From: Rhodoferax sp.
Lineage (GTDB): Bacteria > Pseudomonadota > Gammaproteobacteria > Burkholderiales > Burkholderiaceae_C
Length of the DNA stretch: 64,000 bases
Direction of reading: 5' to 3'
NCBI RefSeq assembly: GCF_028715765.1
Contig: NZ_JAQURE010000004.1
Span: 62,001 to 126,000, forward strand
The notes beneath the pieces are model-generated. The model did no database searches. It was not told the DNA's origin and worked only from the letters and a program-made list of their open reading frames with translations. Positions 19,074-28,232 of the stretch are shown one piece after another (within the stretch, counting starts at the first letter, position 1; every line of letters begins with the position of its first letter). Both the position numbers and the translations under genes were made by a program.

Positions 19074-19102
19074 TATACTGTAATACCGTATTTCAATAGG
19101 AG
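19074..19102 (+). promoter_or_regulatory. Palindromic operator, -10 box and RBS of toxin-antitoxin pair 1
   Basis: The palindrome ATAC-N-GTA-N-TAC-N-GTAT occupies 19075-19091 and overlaps a TATACT -10 hexamer at 19074-19079. A ribosome-binding AGGAG lies at 19098-19102 before the antitoxin ATG at 19109. This arrangement fits autorepression by the ribbon-helix-helix antitoxin. Confidence 0.7.
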
Positions 19103-19108
19103 ATCAGC

Positions 19109-19429
19109 ATGGCTGTATCAGTTCGCATGGATCCGCTCATGGAAAAAGAGCTGGAACAAGCCGCCAAACGGCGTGGCATCACCAAATCTCAATTCATCAT
19201 TGAGGCGGTTGAGCGCGCTCTAGGTCGCAACAACCCCGGTGAGCTGTACCTCAAGGTGATGCAGGAAATGGCTGAGTACCGTGTCAGCCAGCCTGTTGAG
19301 GCCACTGCAGCGAGTGAACCGAACGCGCAAAAGTCCACTCTGCGCGCCAAATTGCGCGCCAAGCACGAGCAGGAAAGTGCAGGCTTCACGCAGGCGCTGG
19401 CCTTGCGTCAAACGGGGGGCGCGGCGTGA
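19109..19429 (+). CDS. Ribbon-helix-helix (CopG-like) antitoxin
   Basis: This 106-residue protein has an N-terminal ribbon-helix-helix DNA-binding unit (VSVRMDPLMEKELEQAAKRR, then GITKSQFIIEAVERALGR, residues 3-48). An alanine- and arginine-rich C-terminal part probably wraps the toxin. Its stop overlaps the GTG start of the PIN toxin (GTGA), typical of coupled toxin-antitoxin pairs. A palindromic operator lies directly upstream. The pair lies between two propionate-pathway genes that are usually close neighbours. Confidence 0.85.
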   Translation: MAVSVRMDPLMEKELEQAAKRRGITKSQFIIEAVERALGRNNPGELYLKVMQEMAEYRVSQPVEATAASEPNAQKSTLRAKLRAKHEQESAGFTQALALRQTGGAA

Positions 19430-19839
19430 TTGTTGCCCTGCTTGATGCCGGGCCCATGATTGCCTTGTTTGACCCAACGGACAAGCATCACGCGCATTTT
19501 CGGGATCAGATCACGCAGCCACAACTGCCGTGGCGCTTACACACCACCTGGCCGTGCGTGACAGAGGCCACACACATGCTGGGTGACCGTGAGCGGCTGG
19601 CATTGCTGCGTTGGATAGGCATTGGTGCGGTGCAAATTTACCCGTTTGACACTGAAGACCTGCTGGACATGGCTGACTGGATGAACGCCTACACCGATGC
19701 CCGCAGCGTAATGGACTTGGCCGATGCCAGCTTATATTGGGCGGCGCATGAAACCGGGGTCAGACACATCTTGACCCTGGATGTGCGTGACTTTTCACGC
19801 TACCGCCTGCCCGATGGGCGGGCGTTTGAGATTTTGTGA
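19426..19839 (+). CDS. PIN-domain toxin (VapC-like)
   Basis: This 137-residue PIN-domain protein is probably a ribonuclease toxin. The acidic residues expected for metal binding are visible: Asp in LLDAGPMIALFD near residue 7, Glu in CVTEATHML near 47, Asp in VMDLADASLYWAA and Asp in TLDVRDFSRYR. It starts with GTG overlapping the antitoxin stop. The RNA target is unknown. A 105-bp gap follows before the second toxin-antitoxin pair. Confidence 0.83.
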   Translation: MIVALLDAGPMIALFDPTDKHHAHFRDQITQPQLPWRLHTTWPCVTEATHMLGDRERLALLRWIGIGAVQIYPFDTEDLLDMADWMNAYTDARSVMDLADASLYWAAHETGVRHILTLDVRDFSRYRLPDGRAFEIL

Positions 19840-19905
19840 AACCCATGACCGAAGCTTTCGCCCCTGCTCTGCTCATTGGCGTTTTGCTTGTATTTTTTGA
19901 TTTGA

Positions 19906-19939
19906 TATGTATTATTGGTATGTATTAATTAATCGGAGG
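19906..19939 (+). promoter_or_regulatory. Operator-like direct repeats and RBS of toxin-antitoxin pair 2
   Basis: TATGTATTA is repeated at 19906 and 19919, a 13-bp period, and overlaps the palindrome TTAATTAA at 19925-19932. A strong CGGAGG ribosome-binding site at 19934-19939 precedes the ATG at 19945. This is consistent with autorepression by the AbrB-fold antitoxin. Confidence 0.55.
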
Positions 19940-19944
19940 CTCTC

Positions 19945-20253
19945 ATGACCGCCATCACCCAAATCACGAAACGCCCAGTGATGTCGACTCCAGGTGTTGC
20001 CAAAGTATTTACCACGGGTCGCAGCCAGGCGGTACGCCTGCCTAAAGCGTTTCGGTTTGACACCAAAGAGGTGACGATTGAGCGCAATGGCGATGCAGTG
20101 ATCATGCGTCCCAAGCGCACGGAAGACGAATGGTGGACAGAGGTGGTGCAAGCCTTGCAAGGATTTGAGGGCATGGACTTTGTAGAGCGTGATCGCACCC
20201 CTCTGGTTGACGACATGCTGTCGTTCGATGACGCGCTCCCACCACAGAATTGA
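19945..20253 (+). CDS. vapB: VapB-type antitoxin (AbrB/SpoVT fold)
   Basis: This 102-residue antitoxin has the swapped-hairpin AbrB motif [18 protein letters not shown] at residues 21-38 and [15 protein letters not shown] after it. An acidic C-terminus ([16 protein letters not shown]) is of the type that blocks VapC. The start is supported by CGGAGG. The gene sits directly before vapC and should form an autoregulatory pair with it. Confidence 0.88.
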   Translation: MTAITQITKRPVMSTPGVAKVFTTGRSQAVRLPKAFRFDTKEVTIERNGDAVIMRPKRTEDEWWTEVVQALQGFEGMDFVERDRTPLVDDMLSFDDALPPQN

Positions 20254-20261
20254 GGCTGCCT

Positions 20262-20666
20262 GTGCGCTATCTGCTCGACACAAATATCTGCATCTATGCC
20301 ATGAAGCACCACCCTAGCGTGTTGCGCCGAATGCAACAGGCCAGGCATGATGGCTTGTGCGTCAGCGCCATTGTGGCCGCAGAGCTGGCTTTTGGTGTGG
20401 CTCGAAGTGCTGTGGTGCATCGTGAGAAAAATGAAGCCTCACTGAAACGGTTTTTAGCCGCCATTGCCGTGCAGCCTTGGCCGTCGGACGCGATCTGGGT
20501 TTACGGTGAACATCGACAAGCGCTCAAGCAAGCCGGAACGCCGATTGGGGAACTTGATTTGTTGATTGCCGCACACGCACAGTCGCTAGGTTTGACCTTG
20601 GTTACCAACAACACCCGCGAGTTTGAGCGTATCGAGGGTTTGAAGCTGGAGAACTGGGTTGTTTGA
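20262..20666 (+). CDS. vapC: VapC-type PIN toxin
   Basis: This 134-residue PIN-domain endoribonuclease toxin opens with [14 protein letters not shown], containing the first catalytic Asp. [17 protein letters not shown] supplies the conserved Glu, [22 protein letters not shown] the later Asp, and REFERIEGL completes the family pattern. The GTG at 20262 has GAGG six bases upstream; a TTG at 20250 overlapping the vapB stop is the alternative. Its 3' end overlaps the start of meaB by 8 bp, which is unusual and suggests that insertion of this module reshaped the meaB 5' end. Confidence 0.9.
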   Translation: MRYLLDTNICIYAMKHHPSVLRRMQQARHDGLCVSAIVAAELAFGVARSAVVHREKNEASLKRFLAAIAVQPWPSDAIWVYGEHRQALKQAGTPIGELDLLIAAHAQSLGLTLVTNNTREFERIEGLKLENWVV

Positions 20667-21657
20667 CACGATTCTCAACGCCGAGCCGATGCGGCAACGC
20701 CGTGCCATGGCCAAAGCCATCACGTTGCTGGAATCCACCCGCGCCGACCACCGACTGCAAGCCGATGAGTTGCTGACAGCTTTGTTGCCGCACACCGGCA
20801 AGTCTTTCCGGCTGGGCATCAGCGGCGTGCCGGGAGTGGGCAAATCCACCTTCATTGAAGCGCTGGGGTTGTATCTGATCCAGCAAGGCCACCGGGTGGC
20901 GGTGCTGGCGGTTGACCCCAGCAGCACAGTGTCGGGCGGCTCCATCTTGGGTGATAAAACCCGCATGGAAATGCTCTCGGTGCATGAAAAAGCCTACATT
21001 CGCCCCAGCCCCAGCAGTGGCACCTTGGGTGGTGTGGCAGAGAAAACCCGCGAGGCCATGTTGGTCTGTGAGGCCGCTGGGTATGACGTGGTGATTGTTG
21101 AGACGGTGGGGGTGGGGCAGTCAGAAACTGCCGTGGCCAACATGACCGACATGTTTGTGCTGATGCAGTTGCCCAATGCAGGCGACGATTTGCAAGCCAT
21201 CAAAAAAGGTGTGATGGAGCTGGCTGACCTGGTCGTCATCAACAAAGTTGACCTCGACCCTGATGCCGCCACCCGCGCCCGAGCCCAAATCACCTCCAGC
21301 TTGCGGCTGCTGGGCTTGCACGGCAACCCTGATCACATGCACCATGACACCGCCATTTGGCACCCGCAAGTGATTCAGCTCAGCGCCTTGCATGCCCAAG
21401 GGGTAGACAGTTTTTGGGCCAAAGTGCTTGAATTCAAAAACCTTCAGGCTACCAATGGCAAATGGGACACACGCCGCCAAAAGCAAGCGCTGGCCTGGAT
21501 GTGGGAGCGCATTGATGCCGGTTTGAAACAAGCGTTTGCCCAGCACCCCGCGGTGAAAGACCTGCTGCCCAAATTGACCCAAGACGTGCTTGAAGGCCGC
21601 TTGGCTGCTTCTACTGCTGCAAGAAATATGCTTGCAGCACAGATGAATAAAGCGTAA
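20659..21657 (+). CDS. meaB: MeaB/ArgK-type GTPase chaperone of methylmalonyl-CoA mutase
   Basis: This G3E GTPase of 332 residues protects and reloads B12-dependent methylmalonyl-CoA mutase. Walker [10 protein letters not shown] is at about residues 56-64, [19 protein letters not shown] near 85, [12 protein letters not shown] near 150 and NKVD near 195. The only early in-frame start is a TTG overlapping the vapC stop; an ATG at 20689 would remove ten more residues. The N-terminus therefore looks shortened compared with ArgK. The stop codon lies in a dispersed repeat. Confidence 0.9.
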   Translation: MFDTILNAEPMRQRRAMAKAITLLESTRADHRLQADELLTALLPHTGKSFRLGISGVPGVGKSTFIEALGLYLIQQGHRVAVLAVDPSSTVSGGSILGDKTRMEMLSVHEKAYIRPSPSSGTLGGVAEKTREAMLVCEAAGYDVVIVETVGVGQSETAVANMTDMFVLMQLPNAGDDLQAIKKGVMELADLVVINKVDLDPDAATRARAQITSSLRLLGLHGNPDHMHHDTAIWHPQVIQLSALHAQGVDSFWAKVLEFKNLQATNGKWDTRRQKQALAWMWERIDAGLKQAFAQHPAVKDLLPKLTQDVLEGRLAASTAARNMLAAQMNKA

Positions 21658-21690
21658 GCCACTATTTTTTTCATAGTAAATTTAATTTTC
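21641..21690 (+). repeat. Dispersed repeat copy at the 3' end of meaB
   Basis: GATGAATAAAGCGTAAGCCACTA is a close match in two pieces to the GAATAAAGCGT and TAGCTA part of the copy at 59870. It is followed by a T-run and CATAGTAAATTTAATTTTC. It encodes the last residues of MeaB and its TAA stop. Confidence 0.65.
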
Positions 21691-21715
21691 AGTCGACCCG
21701 AGAAGGACACCTACC

Positions 21716-23248
21716 ATGCATGACATCCTTGAACAACTAGACAAAAAGCGCCAGCTTGCCCGACTGGGCGGAGGCCAGAAGCGCATTGACGCACAGCACA
21801 AAAAAGGCAAGCTCACCGCCCGCGAGCGGCTTGAAGTGTTGCTGGACGAAGGCACTTTTGAAGAATGGGACATGTTTGTCGAGCACCGTTGCTCAGACTT
21901 TGGCATGCAAGACAACAAAATTCCAGGCGATGGCGTGGTCACTGGCTACGGCATGATCAACGGCCGCTTGGTGTTTGTGTTCAGCCAAGACTTCACTGTG
22001 TTTGGTGGTGCCTTGAGCGAAGCCCATGCCGAAAAAATTTGCAAAATCATGGATCAAGCCATGAAAGTGGGCGCCCCGGTGATTGGCCTGAACGACTCGG
22101 GTGGCGCACGCATTCAAGAAGGCGTGGCCTCGCTCGGTGGTTACGCTGACGTGTTTCAGCGCAACGTCATGGCCAGCGGCGTGGTGCCACAAATCAGCAT
22201 GATCATGGGCCCGTCAGCCGGTGGCGCGGTCTACAGCCCAGCCATGACCGACTTCATTTTCATGGTTAAAGACAGCAGCTACATGTTTGTCACCGGGCCA
22301 GAGGTGGTGAAAACCGTGACGCATGAAGAGGTCACCGCTGAAGAGCTGGGCGGCGCCGTCAGCCACACCACCAAAAGCGGTGTGGCCGACTTGGCCTTTG
22401 AGAACGATGTGGAAGCGCTGTTGATGCTGCGCCGTCTCTACAACTACCTGCCCCTGAACAACCGCGAAAAAGCCCCAGTGCGCCAAAGTGGCGACCCCGC
22501 TGGCCGCCTGGATCGCAGTCTGGACACCCTGGTGCCAGACAACGCCAACAAGCCCTACGACATGAAGGAGCTGATTCTTAAAACCGTTGACGATGGCGAC
22601 TTTTTTGAACTGCAACCCGAGTACGCCAAAAACATCCTGATCGGTTTCGCGCGCATGGACGGCCAAACCGTGGGCATTGTGGCGAACCAGCCGCTGGTGT
22701 TGGCTGGGTGCTTGGACATCAAGAGCAGCATCAAAGCCGCACGGTTTGTGCGCTTTTGCGACGCGTTCAACATCCCGGTGCTGACCTTTGTCGATGTGCC
22801 TGGCTTCATGCCCGGCACGGCGCAAGAATACGGCGGCATCATCAAACATGGCGCCAAGCTGCTTTATGCCTATGCCGAATGCACCGTGCCCAAAATCACC
22901 GTCATCACGCGCAAGGCCTATGGCGGTGCCTATGACGTGATGAGCTCCAAACACCTGCGCGGCGATGTGAACTTTGCCTGGCCCAACGCCGAAATCGCGG
23001 TGATGGGTGCCAAGGGCGCGGTGGAAATCATCTTCCGCGAAGACAAGGGCGACCCCGAAAAACTGGCCGCCAAAGAAGCTGAATACAAAGCCCGCTTTGC
23101 CAACCCGTTTGTGGCGGGTAGCCGTGGCTTCATTGACGACGTGATTCAGCCGCACGAAACCCGCAAACGCATTTGCCGCAGCCTGGTGATGCTCAAGGAC
23201 AAAAAGCTTGAGAACCCCTGGCGCAAACACGGCAATATCCCTTTGTAA
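21716..23248 (+). CDS. pccB: Propionyl-CoA carboxylase beta subunit (carboxyltransferase)
   Basis: This 510-residue subunit transfers the carboxyl group from biotin to propionyl-CoA, forming methylmalonyl-CoA. Family stretches include [20 protein letters not shown], the glycine-rich [58 protein letters not shown] and the second oxyanion site [21 protein letters not shown] precedes the ATG by an optimal distance. It is followed by the biotin-carrying alpha subunit. Confidence 0.96.
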   Translation: MHDILEQLDKKRQLARLGGGQKRIDAQHKKGKLTARERLEVLLDEGTFEEWDMFVEHRCSDFGMQDNKIPGDGVVTGYGMINGRLVFVFSQDFTVFGGALSEAHAEKICKIMDQAMKVGAPVIGLNDSGGARIQEGVASLGGYADVFQRNVMASGVVPQISMIMGPSAGGAVYSPAMTDFIFMVKDSSYMFVTGPEVVKTVTHEEVTAEELGGAVSHTTKSGVADLAFENDVEALLMLRRLYNYLPLNNREKAPVRQSGDPAGRLDRSLDTLVPDNANKPYDMKELILKTVDDGDFFELQPEYAKNILIGFARMDGQTVGIVANQPLVLAGCLDIKSSIKAARFVRFCDAFNIPVLTFVDVPGFMPGTAQEYGGIIKHGAKLLYAYAECTVPKITVITRKAYGGAYDVMSSKHLRGDVNFAWPNAEIAVMGAKGAVEIIFREDKGDPEKLAAKEAEYKARFANPFVAGSRGFIDDVIQPHETRKRICRSLVMLKDKKLENPWRKHGNIPL

Positions 23249-23318
23249 GTCATTGCGGGACAGACCGCAGTTACACGAAGTGAACCAGCTCTGTCCTCAA
23301 CATTCTAGGAAAAACAAC

Positions 23319-25367
23319 ATGTTTAAAAAAATCCTGATCGCCAACCGTGGCGAGATCGCTTGCCGTGTCATCACCACGGCGAAAAAAATGGGTATCCAAA
23401 CCGTGGCGGTGTATTCCGATGCCGACAAAGATGCCCGCTTTGTGCTGCTGGCCGACGAAGCTGTCAACATTGGCCCGGCCCCCAGCCGCGAAAGCTATTT
23501 GGTGGCTGACAAAATCATTGCTGCCTGCAAGCAGACCGGTGCCGAGGCACTGCACCCTGGCTACGGCTTTTTGAGCGAAAACGCCGATTTTGCCAAACGT
23601 GTGGAAGAAGAAGGCATTGTCTTCATCGGCCCCAAGCACTACTCCATGGCCGCCATGGGCGACAAGATCGAGTCCAAAAAACTCGCTGGCAGTGCCGGTG
23701 TCAATTGCATTCCCGGCGTCAACAGCGCCATTGAAACCGCTGAAAAAGCCGTGGAAATTGCCCAGGGCATTGGTTACCCGGTCATGATCAAAGCCAGCGC
23801 CGGCGGCGGTGGCAAGGGTTTGCGTGTGGCCTATAACGACAAAGAAGCGTTCGAGGGCTTCACCAGCTGCCGCAACGAAGCCCGCAACAGTTTTGGCGAC
23901 GACCGCGTGTTTGTCGAAAAGTTTGTGGAAGAGCCCCGCCACATTGAGATTCAACTCATTGGCGACAGCTTTGGCAACGTGGTTTACCTCAATGAGCGGG
24001 AATGTTCCATTCAGCGCCGTCACCAAAAAGTGATTGAAGAAGCCCCCAGCCCGTTCATCAGCGATGCCACCCGCAAAGCCATGGGCGAGCAAGCCGTGGC
24101 GCTGGCCAAAGCGGTCAAGTACCAAAGCGCTGGCACGGTGGAGTTTGTGGTTGGCAAAGACCAGTCTTTCTACTTTCTGGAAATGAACACCCGCCTGCAG
24201 GTGGAGCACCCGGTCACTGAATGCATCACCGGGCTCGACTTGGTGGAGCTGATGATCCGTGTGGCGGCCGGCGAAAAACTGCCCATGACCCAAGCCGAGG
24301 TCAAACGCAACGGCTGGGCCATGGAGTGCCGCATCAACGCCGAAGACCCGTTTCGCAACTTCTTGCCCTCCACCGGTCGCCTGGTGCGTTTTGCCCCACC
24401 AGCACAAACCATGGCGCAAGCCAACACCACCGACTGGCTGGGGGTGCGGGTTGACACCGGCGTGCAAGACGGTGGCGAAATTCCGATGTATTACGACTCG
24501 ATGATCGCCAAGCTGATCGTGCATGGCACCGACCGGTTGGACGCCATTGCCAAGATGCGCGAAGCGCTCAACGGTTTTGTCATTCGCGGCATCAGCAGCA
24601 ACATCCCGTTCCAGGCAGCGTTGCTGGCGCACCCCAAGTTTGTGGCAGGCAACTTCAACACCGGGTTCATTGCCGAGCACTATGCCCACGGTTTCAAGGC
24701 TGAAGACGTGCCGCACGAAGACCCGCAGTTCATGCTGGCGCTGGCGGCTTTTGTGCGCCGCAAGTCACGCGAACGCGCTGCCAGCCTCACCGGGCAGTTG
24801 CCTGGTTATGCCGTCAACATTGGCAGCGACTATGTGGTGGTCTCTTTGGGCGAAAGCGGCACCAATGCCTACACCCCGGTGCATGTCGATGAATTTGCAG
24901 GCAAAACCGGCTTTGCGCGCATCAAAATAGGCGCAAGTAGCTATGAAATTTGTAGTGATTCACGGCTCAATGAGATTTGTATCACTGGCACGGTCAACGG
25001 TACGCCGTTCACTGCCCAAGTGGAGCGTGGCACGCCCAAAAACCCACTGGCGCTGCGCTTGCAGCACAACGGCACCCGCATAGACGTGCTGGTGGTGTCC
25101 AAACGCATGGCCGAGTTGCACACCTTGATGCCATTCAAAGCGCCGCCAGACATGAGCCGCTATGTGCTCTCGCCCATGCCGGGTTTGCTGGTAGACGTGG
25201 CGGTGCAAGTGGGGCAAAAAGTGCAGGCCGGTGAGCGCGTGGCCGTGATTGAAGCCATGAAGATGGAAAACGTGCTGTTTGCCGCCGCCGACGGCGTGGT
25301 GGGCAAGGTGCTCGCTGCCAAGGGCGAGAGCTTGACCGTAGACCAGCCGATTGTGGAGTTTGCATGA
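23319..25367 (+). CDS. pccA: Propionyl-CoA carboxylase alpha subunit (biotin carboxylase and carrier)
   Basis: This 682-residue protein has a biotin carboxylase domain ([17 protein letters not shown] at the start, [13 protein letters not shown] near residue 160, [14 protein letters not shown] near 290). A middle BT-like linking domain and a C-terminal biotinyl domain with EAMKMEN follow; the biotinylated lysine is near 648, 35 residues from the end. The start at 23319 gives the normal family N-terminus and has an AGGAAAA site. A repeat-like segment (24924-24960) lies in the linking domain. The stop overlaps the epimerase-like gene (ATGA). Confidence 0.95.
   Translation: MFKKILIANRGEIACRVITTAKKMGIQTVAVYSDADKDARFVLLADEAVNIGPAPSRESYLVADKIIAACKQTGAEALHPGYGFLSENADFAKRVEEEGIVFIGPKHYSMAAMGDKIESKKLAGSAGVNCIPGVNSAIETAEKAVEIAQGIGYPVMIKASAGGGGKGLRVAYNDKEAFEGFTSCRNEARNSFGDDRVFVEKFVEEPRHIEIQLIGDSFGNVVYLNERECSIQRRHQKVIEEAPSPFISDATRKAMGEQAVALAKAVKYQSAGTVEFVVGKDQSFYFLEMNTRLQVEHPVTECITGLDLVELMIRVAAGEKLPMTQAEVKRNGWAMECRINAEDPFRNFLPSTGRLVRFAPPAQTMAQANTTDWLGVRVDTGVQDGGEIPMYYDSMIAKLIVHGTDRLDAIAKMREALNGFVIRGISSNIPFQAALLAHPKFVAGNFNTGFIAEHYAHGFKAEDVPHEDPQFMLALAAFVRRKSRERAASLTGQLPGYAVNIGSDYVVVSLGESGTNAYTPVHVDEFAGKTGFARIKIGASSYEICSDSRLNEICITGTVNGTPFTAQVERGTPKNPLALRLQHNGTRIDVLVVSKRMAELHTLMPFKAPPDMSRYVLSPMPGLLVDVAVQVGQKVQAGERVAVIEAMKMENVLFAAADGVVGKVLAAKGESLTVDQPIVEFA
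24924..24960 (+). repeat. Repeat-like segment inside pccA
   Basis: AAAATAGGCGCAAGTAGCTATGA followed by AATTTGTAG resembles the GCGCAAGTAGCTATGA arm of the dispersed repeat, here split into two quoted pieces for length: AAAATAGGCGCAAG and TAGCTATGA. It is in frame and encodes [11 protein letters not shown] in the BT linking region. Confidence 0.5.
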
Positions 25368-25852
25368 GCGGCGCTACCTTGCAACGCCCCTTCAAAGTGC
25401 TGGGCATCCAGCAAATTGCCATTGGCGGCACCAACAAGGCCAAGCTCAAAGAGCTGTGGGTCAACATGCTGGGGCTGGAAGTGACGGGCACCTTTCAAAG
25501 CGAGCGTGAAAATGTCGACGAAGACATTTGCGCCATGGGCGTTGGCCCTTTCAAGGTGGAAGTTGACTTGATGCAGCCTGTGGATGCCGACAAAAAACCA
25601 GCCGTGCACGCCACCCCGCTGAACCACGTGGGGCTGTGGATTGACGACCTGCCCCAAGCGGTGACCTGGCTCACAGCGCAAGGCGTGCGCTTTGCACCCG
25701 GCGGCATTCGCAAGGGTGCGGCTGGGTTTGACATCTGTTTTTTGCACCCCAAAGCCAATGACGAGTTTCCCATTGCAGGTGAAGGTGTGCTCATCGAGCT
25801 GGTGCAAGCCCCGCCCGAAGTGGTGGCGGCATTTGCCAGGCTGGCCGGCTGA
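25364..25852 (+). CDS. VOC-family protein, probable methylmalonyl-CoA epimerase
   Basis: This 162-residue protein contains two glyoxalase/VOC half-modules (about 11-80 and 87-155). Its overlap with pccA and the nearby mutase make methylmalonyl-CoA epimerase the best role, converting the carboxylase product to the mutase substrate isomer. The second-half metal ligand pattern NHVGLWID and the C-terminal VLIELVQ glutamate are present. The usual first histidine of DHIAIAV is a glutamine here (GIQQIAIGG), so epimerase activity is not certain. Confidence 0.7.
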   Translation: MSGATLQRPFKVLGIQQIAIGGTNKAKLKELWVNMLGLEVTGTFQSERENVDEDICAMGVGPFKVEVDLMQPVDADKKPAVHATPLNHVGLWIDDLPQAVTWLTAQGVRFAPGGIRKGAAGFDICFLHPKANDEFPIAGEGVLIELVQAPPEVVAAFARLAG

Positions 25853-25864
25853 TTTTTGTAGCAT

Positions 25865-26872
25865 TCATAAGCGCACGGTGCCATCGATGCAGGTGACACA
25901 TTCGCCGCCTACCCAAACCTGCTCGGTGGCATCTTGGGTCAGGTGCACTTGCCCACAGCGGCCAAGCTGGCTGCCTTGGGTGGCTACATAGTGGGTTGGT
26001 GCCAGCCCGTCCGCCATCAGCCACTGCGCCAGGCTGGCGTTGAAACTGCCCGTCACCGGGTCTTCCAGCACCGAGACGCCGGTGTCAAAAAAGAAACGCA
26101 CCGTCATACTGGGCGGCATGGCAAGGGGGTGGGGCTGATCAAGCGCAAGCCGTTCGACCTGAGCCGGTTCATCAAGTTCGGCGCGTTGACCAAAGGCGCG
26201 TGCTTCGCGGTTGGAGCGTTTGATCAATGCTCCGGTCGTCTGAGGGGCGTGGTGTGCTGCCACGCCAATGCCGCTGATGCCTGCGGCCAGCATGGCGGCA
26301 CGCAACGCGTCAGGCTGGGGTGACAAGTTTTCAATTGCCTGAACGTTATCCAAAAGCATGCCAAAGTGGCGTGGACCGTTGGTCAGGTGCTGGGCGGCGA
26401 CCACTTGGGTGGTGTTCAACCCCAACGCCGCCACCAGGTCAGCCAGTGTGTCAGGGTTGGGCTGGCTGCGGCTCAGAGCCGGCGCGGCAAACGCCAAGGG
26501 TTTGACGTTGTGACGAATGCGCACCAGCCCCACCGGACATTGCTGCACGATGAATTCAGGGTGTTTGGGTTGGCCTCCCGCTTCCAGCCAGGCGTGGCAG
26601 CTGCCCAGCGTGGGGTGCCCGGCAAACGGCATTTCATAGGCCGGAGTGAAGATGCGAACCTGGTAGTCAGCACCCGCTGCAACGGCTTGCGGTGTGGGCG
26701 GCAGCAAGAAAGTGGTTTCTGACAGGTTCGTCCAGTGGGCAAAGTGCTGCATGTCGTCCGTGTCCAGACCGGTGCCGTCCAGCACCACGGCCAGCGGGTT
26801 GCCCAGGTAGGGCGTGTCGGTGAAGACGTCGACTTGTTTGAAGGGGCGTGGTTTTGTCATGGATGTTTTCAT
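25865..26872 (-). CDS. PhzF-family epimerase/isomerase
   Basis: This 335-residue member of the PhzF / diaminopimelate-epimerase fold opens with FKQVDVFTDTPYLGNPLAVVLDG, followed by NLSETTFLLPP with the conserved catalytic Glu. YQVRIFTPAYEMPFAGHPTLGSCHAWLE is the family fingerprint, and DPVTGSFNASLAQWL is near the C-terminus. The reaction is unknown; relatives isomerise small amino-acid-like substrates. It lies 6 bp downstream of an aminotransferase gene and probably shares its operon. An ATG 12 bases into the gene is an alternative start. Confidence 0.87.
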   Translation of the reverse strand: MKTSMTKPRPFKQVDVFTDTPYLGNPLAVVLDGTGLDTDDMQHFAHWTNLSETTFLLPPTPQAVAAGADYQVRIFTPAYEMPFAGHPTLGSCHAWLEAGGQPKHPEFIVQQCPVGLVRIRHNVKPLAFAAPALSRSQPNPDTLADLVAALGLNTTQVVAAQHLTNGPRHFGMLLDNVQAIENLSPQPDALRAAMLAAGISGIGVAAHHAPQTTGALIKRSNREARAFGQRAELDEPAQVERLALDQPHPLAMPPSMTVRFFFDTGVSVLEDPVTGSFNASLAQWLMADGLAPTHYVATQGSQLGRCGQVHLTQDATEQVWVGGECVTCIDGTVRL

Positions 26873-26878
26873 CGAAAC

Positions 26879-28174
26879 CTAACACTTTAAAGTTGCAGCA
26901 TACGACTTCAGCGCCACTGCCAGCGCTGCCACTCCGCGGTGAATTTCTTCCACGCTGGGGGTCACAAAGCTCAGGCGCAGGGTGCGTTCATCCCCGTGGT
27001 CGGCGTAAAACGGCGCGCCAGGCACAAATGCCACGCCTTGTGCCACAGCAAACGGGAGCACATCTACCGCATTCATGCCACGAGGCAGGCGCGCCCACAA
27101 AAACATGCCACCGGCCGGGGTGTTCCAGGTCAGGCGCTGGTCAAGAGCCGTGGCGTTGTTTTCAGCAGCTGAGGGCATGGCGCCAAAGTGTGTGGCCAGC
27201 GCCGCCAGCATGGCATCGCGCTGCGACTTGTACAGGGCGCGAATGGTGGGCACGTGGCGCTCCAGAAAACCGTCTTTCATCACCTCTGAAACCATGCGCT
27301 GGTTGAAACCGGGGCTGTGCAGGTCGGCGGCTTGTTTGGCTTGCAGCAGTTTGGGGTATACCGCTTGGGGTGCCACCACAAACCCCAGCCGCAGGCCGGG
27401 CGCCAGCACTTTGGAAAACGAGCCCAGGTAGATGCAGCCCTCGGGGTTGCGGGCGGTCAGCGGCGCAGGGGGCGGTGCATCAAACCACAGGTCGCCATAA
27501 GGATTGTCTTCAATCAGCGGCAGGCCACGCTCAAGAGCCAGGGCGCTCAACGCCGCGCGGCGCGCTTCGGTCATGGTGTGGCCGGTGGGGTTCTGAAAGT
27601 TGGGCAGCACGTACAAAAACCGGGGTAAATTGGGGTCAGATTCCAATATCTGCGAAGCAGAATTTGGACTCAGCCCCCTATCTGACCCGGCCAGCAGCGC
27701 TTGCTGCAGGTCGTCAATCACCACGCCATGCTCGTCACTGGCCACGCTGACCACGTTGGGTTCCATTGGCATGAACGCCATCACCGCGCCCAGGTAGGTG
27801 GGCGATTCAACCAAAATTTTGCTCTCTGCATCCACCAACACCTTGGCCACCAGGTCCAGACCCTGCTGGCTGCCAGTGGTGATCAGCACCTGCGCCGGGT
27901 CAACCGGCCAGGGCAGCATGGCCGCCACCTGCTCGCGCAACGGGCCAAAGCCCTCGCTGGCGGCGTATTGCAGGGCACCCGCCGGGTCGTCCCTCAAGAC
28001 TTTGGCGCAGGCGGCCTCAAACTCGGCCACCGGAAAAGTTTTGGGTGAGGGCAGGCCACCGGCAAAACTGATGATGCCGGGGCGTTCAGTGACCTTGAGA
28101 ATTTCGCGGATCACCGACGGGTTCATGCGCGCGGCGCGGCGTGCCAGCTGCCAGGGGGAGGTGGGGGTGTTCAT
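26879..28174 (-). CDS. PLP-dependent class I aminotransferase (LysN/MocR-catalytic type)
   Basis: This is a 431-residue fold-type I aminotransferase. Typical stretches are IISFAGGLPSPKTFP near residue 34, ITTGSQQGLDLVAKVL, NFQNPTGHTM and LGSFSKVLAPGLRLG, with the PLP lysine near 255. Relatives include 2-aminoadipate and aromatic or branched-chain aminotransferases; the substrate is unknown. About twenty extra residues (GSDRGLSPNSASQILESDPN) precede the conserved FLYVLPNFQNPTG, encoded by an in-frame palindromic REP-like element at 27627-27688. Confidence 0.88.
   Translation of the reverse strand: MNTPTSPWQLARRAARMNPSVIREILKVTERPGIISFAGGLPSPKTFPVAEFEAACAKVLRDDPAGALQYAASEGFGPLREQVAAMLPWPVDPAQVLITTGSQQGLDLVAKVLVDAESKILVESPTYLGAVMAFMPMEPNVVSVASDEHGVVIDDLQQALLAGSDRGLSPNSASQILESDPNLPRFLYVLPNFQNPTGHTMTEARRAALSALALERGLPLIEDNPYGDLWFDAPPPAPLTARNPEGCIYLGSFSKVLAPGLRLGFVVAPQAVYPKLLQAKQAADLHSPGFNQRMVSEVMKDGFLERHVPTIRALYKSQRDAMLAALATHFGAMPSAAENNATALDQRLTWNTPAGGMFLWARLPRGMNAVDVLPFAVAQGVAFVPGAPFYADHGDERTLRLSFVTPSVEEIHRGVAALAVALKSYAATLKC
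27627..27688. repeat. Palindromic REP-like element inserted in frame in aminotransferase gene
   Basis: GGGTCAGAT (27633-27641) and ATCTGACCC (27680-27688) form the outer stem, and TCTGC-GAA-GCAGA (27649-27661) forms the tip. The GGGGTCAGA...CCAA wording recalls REP palindromes common in Proteobacteria. It interrupts a conserved part of the aminotransferase without breaking the frame. Confidence 0.8.
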
Positions 28175-28232
28175 GGGTTTCCTTTGGTGTTCGAACGCAA
28201 GCCTGGGTGGGGGAAGTTAAACGCTTACAGGT

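Noticed and set aside
22214-23230. A long minus-strand open frame opposite pccB
   Set aside because: It mirrors the conserved carboxyltransferase coding sequence and has no domain wording or ribosome-binding site.
23271-24716. A long minus-strand open frame (481 codons) opposite pccA
   Set aside because: The plus-strand protein is a clear biotin carboxylase. The antisense translation has no family pattern and is typical of shadow frames.
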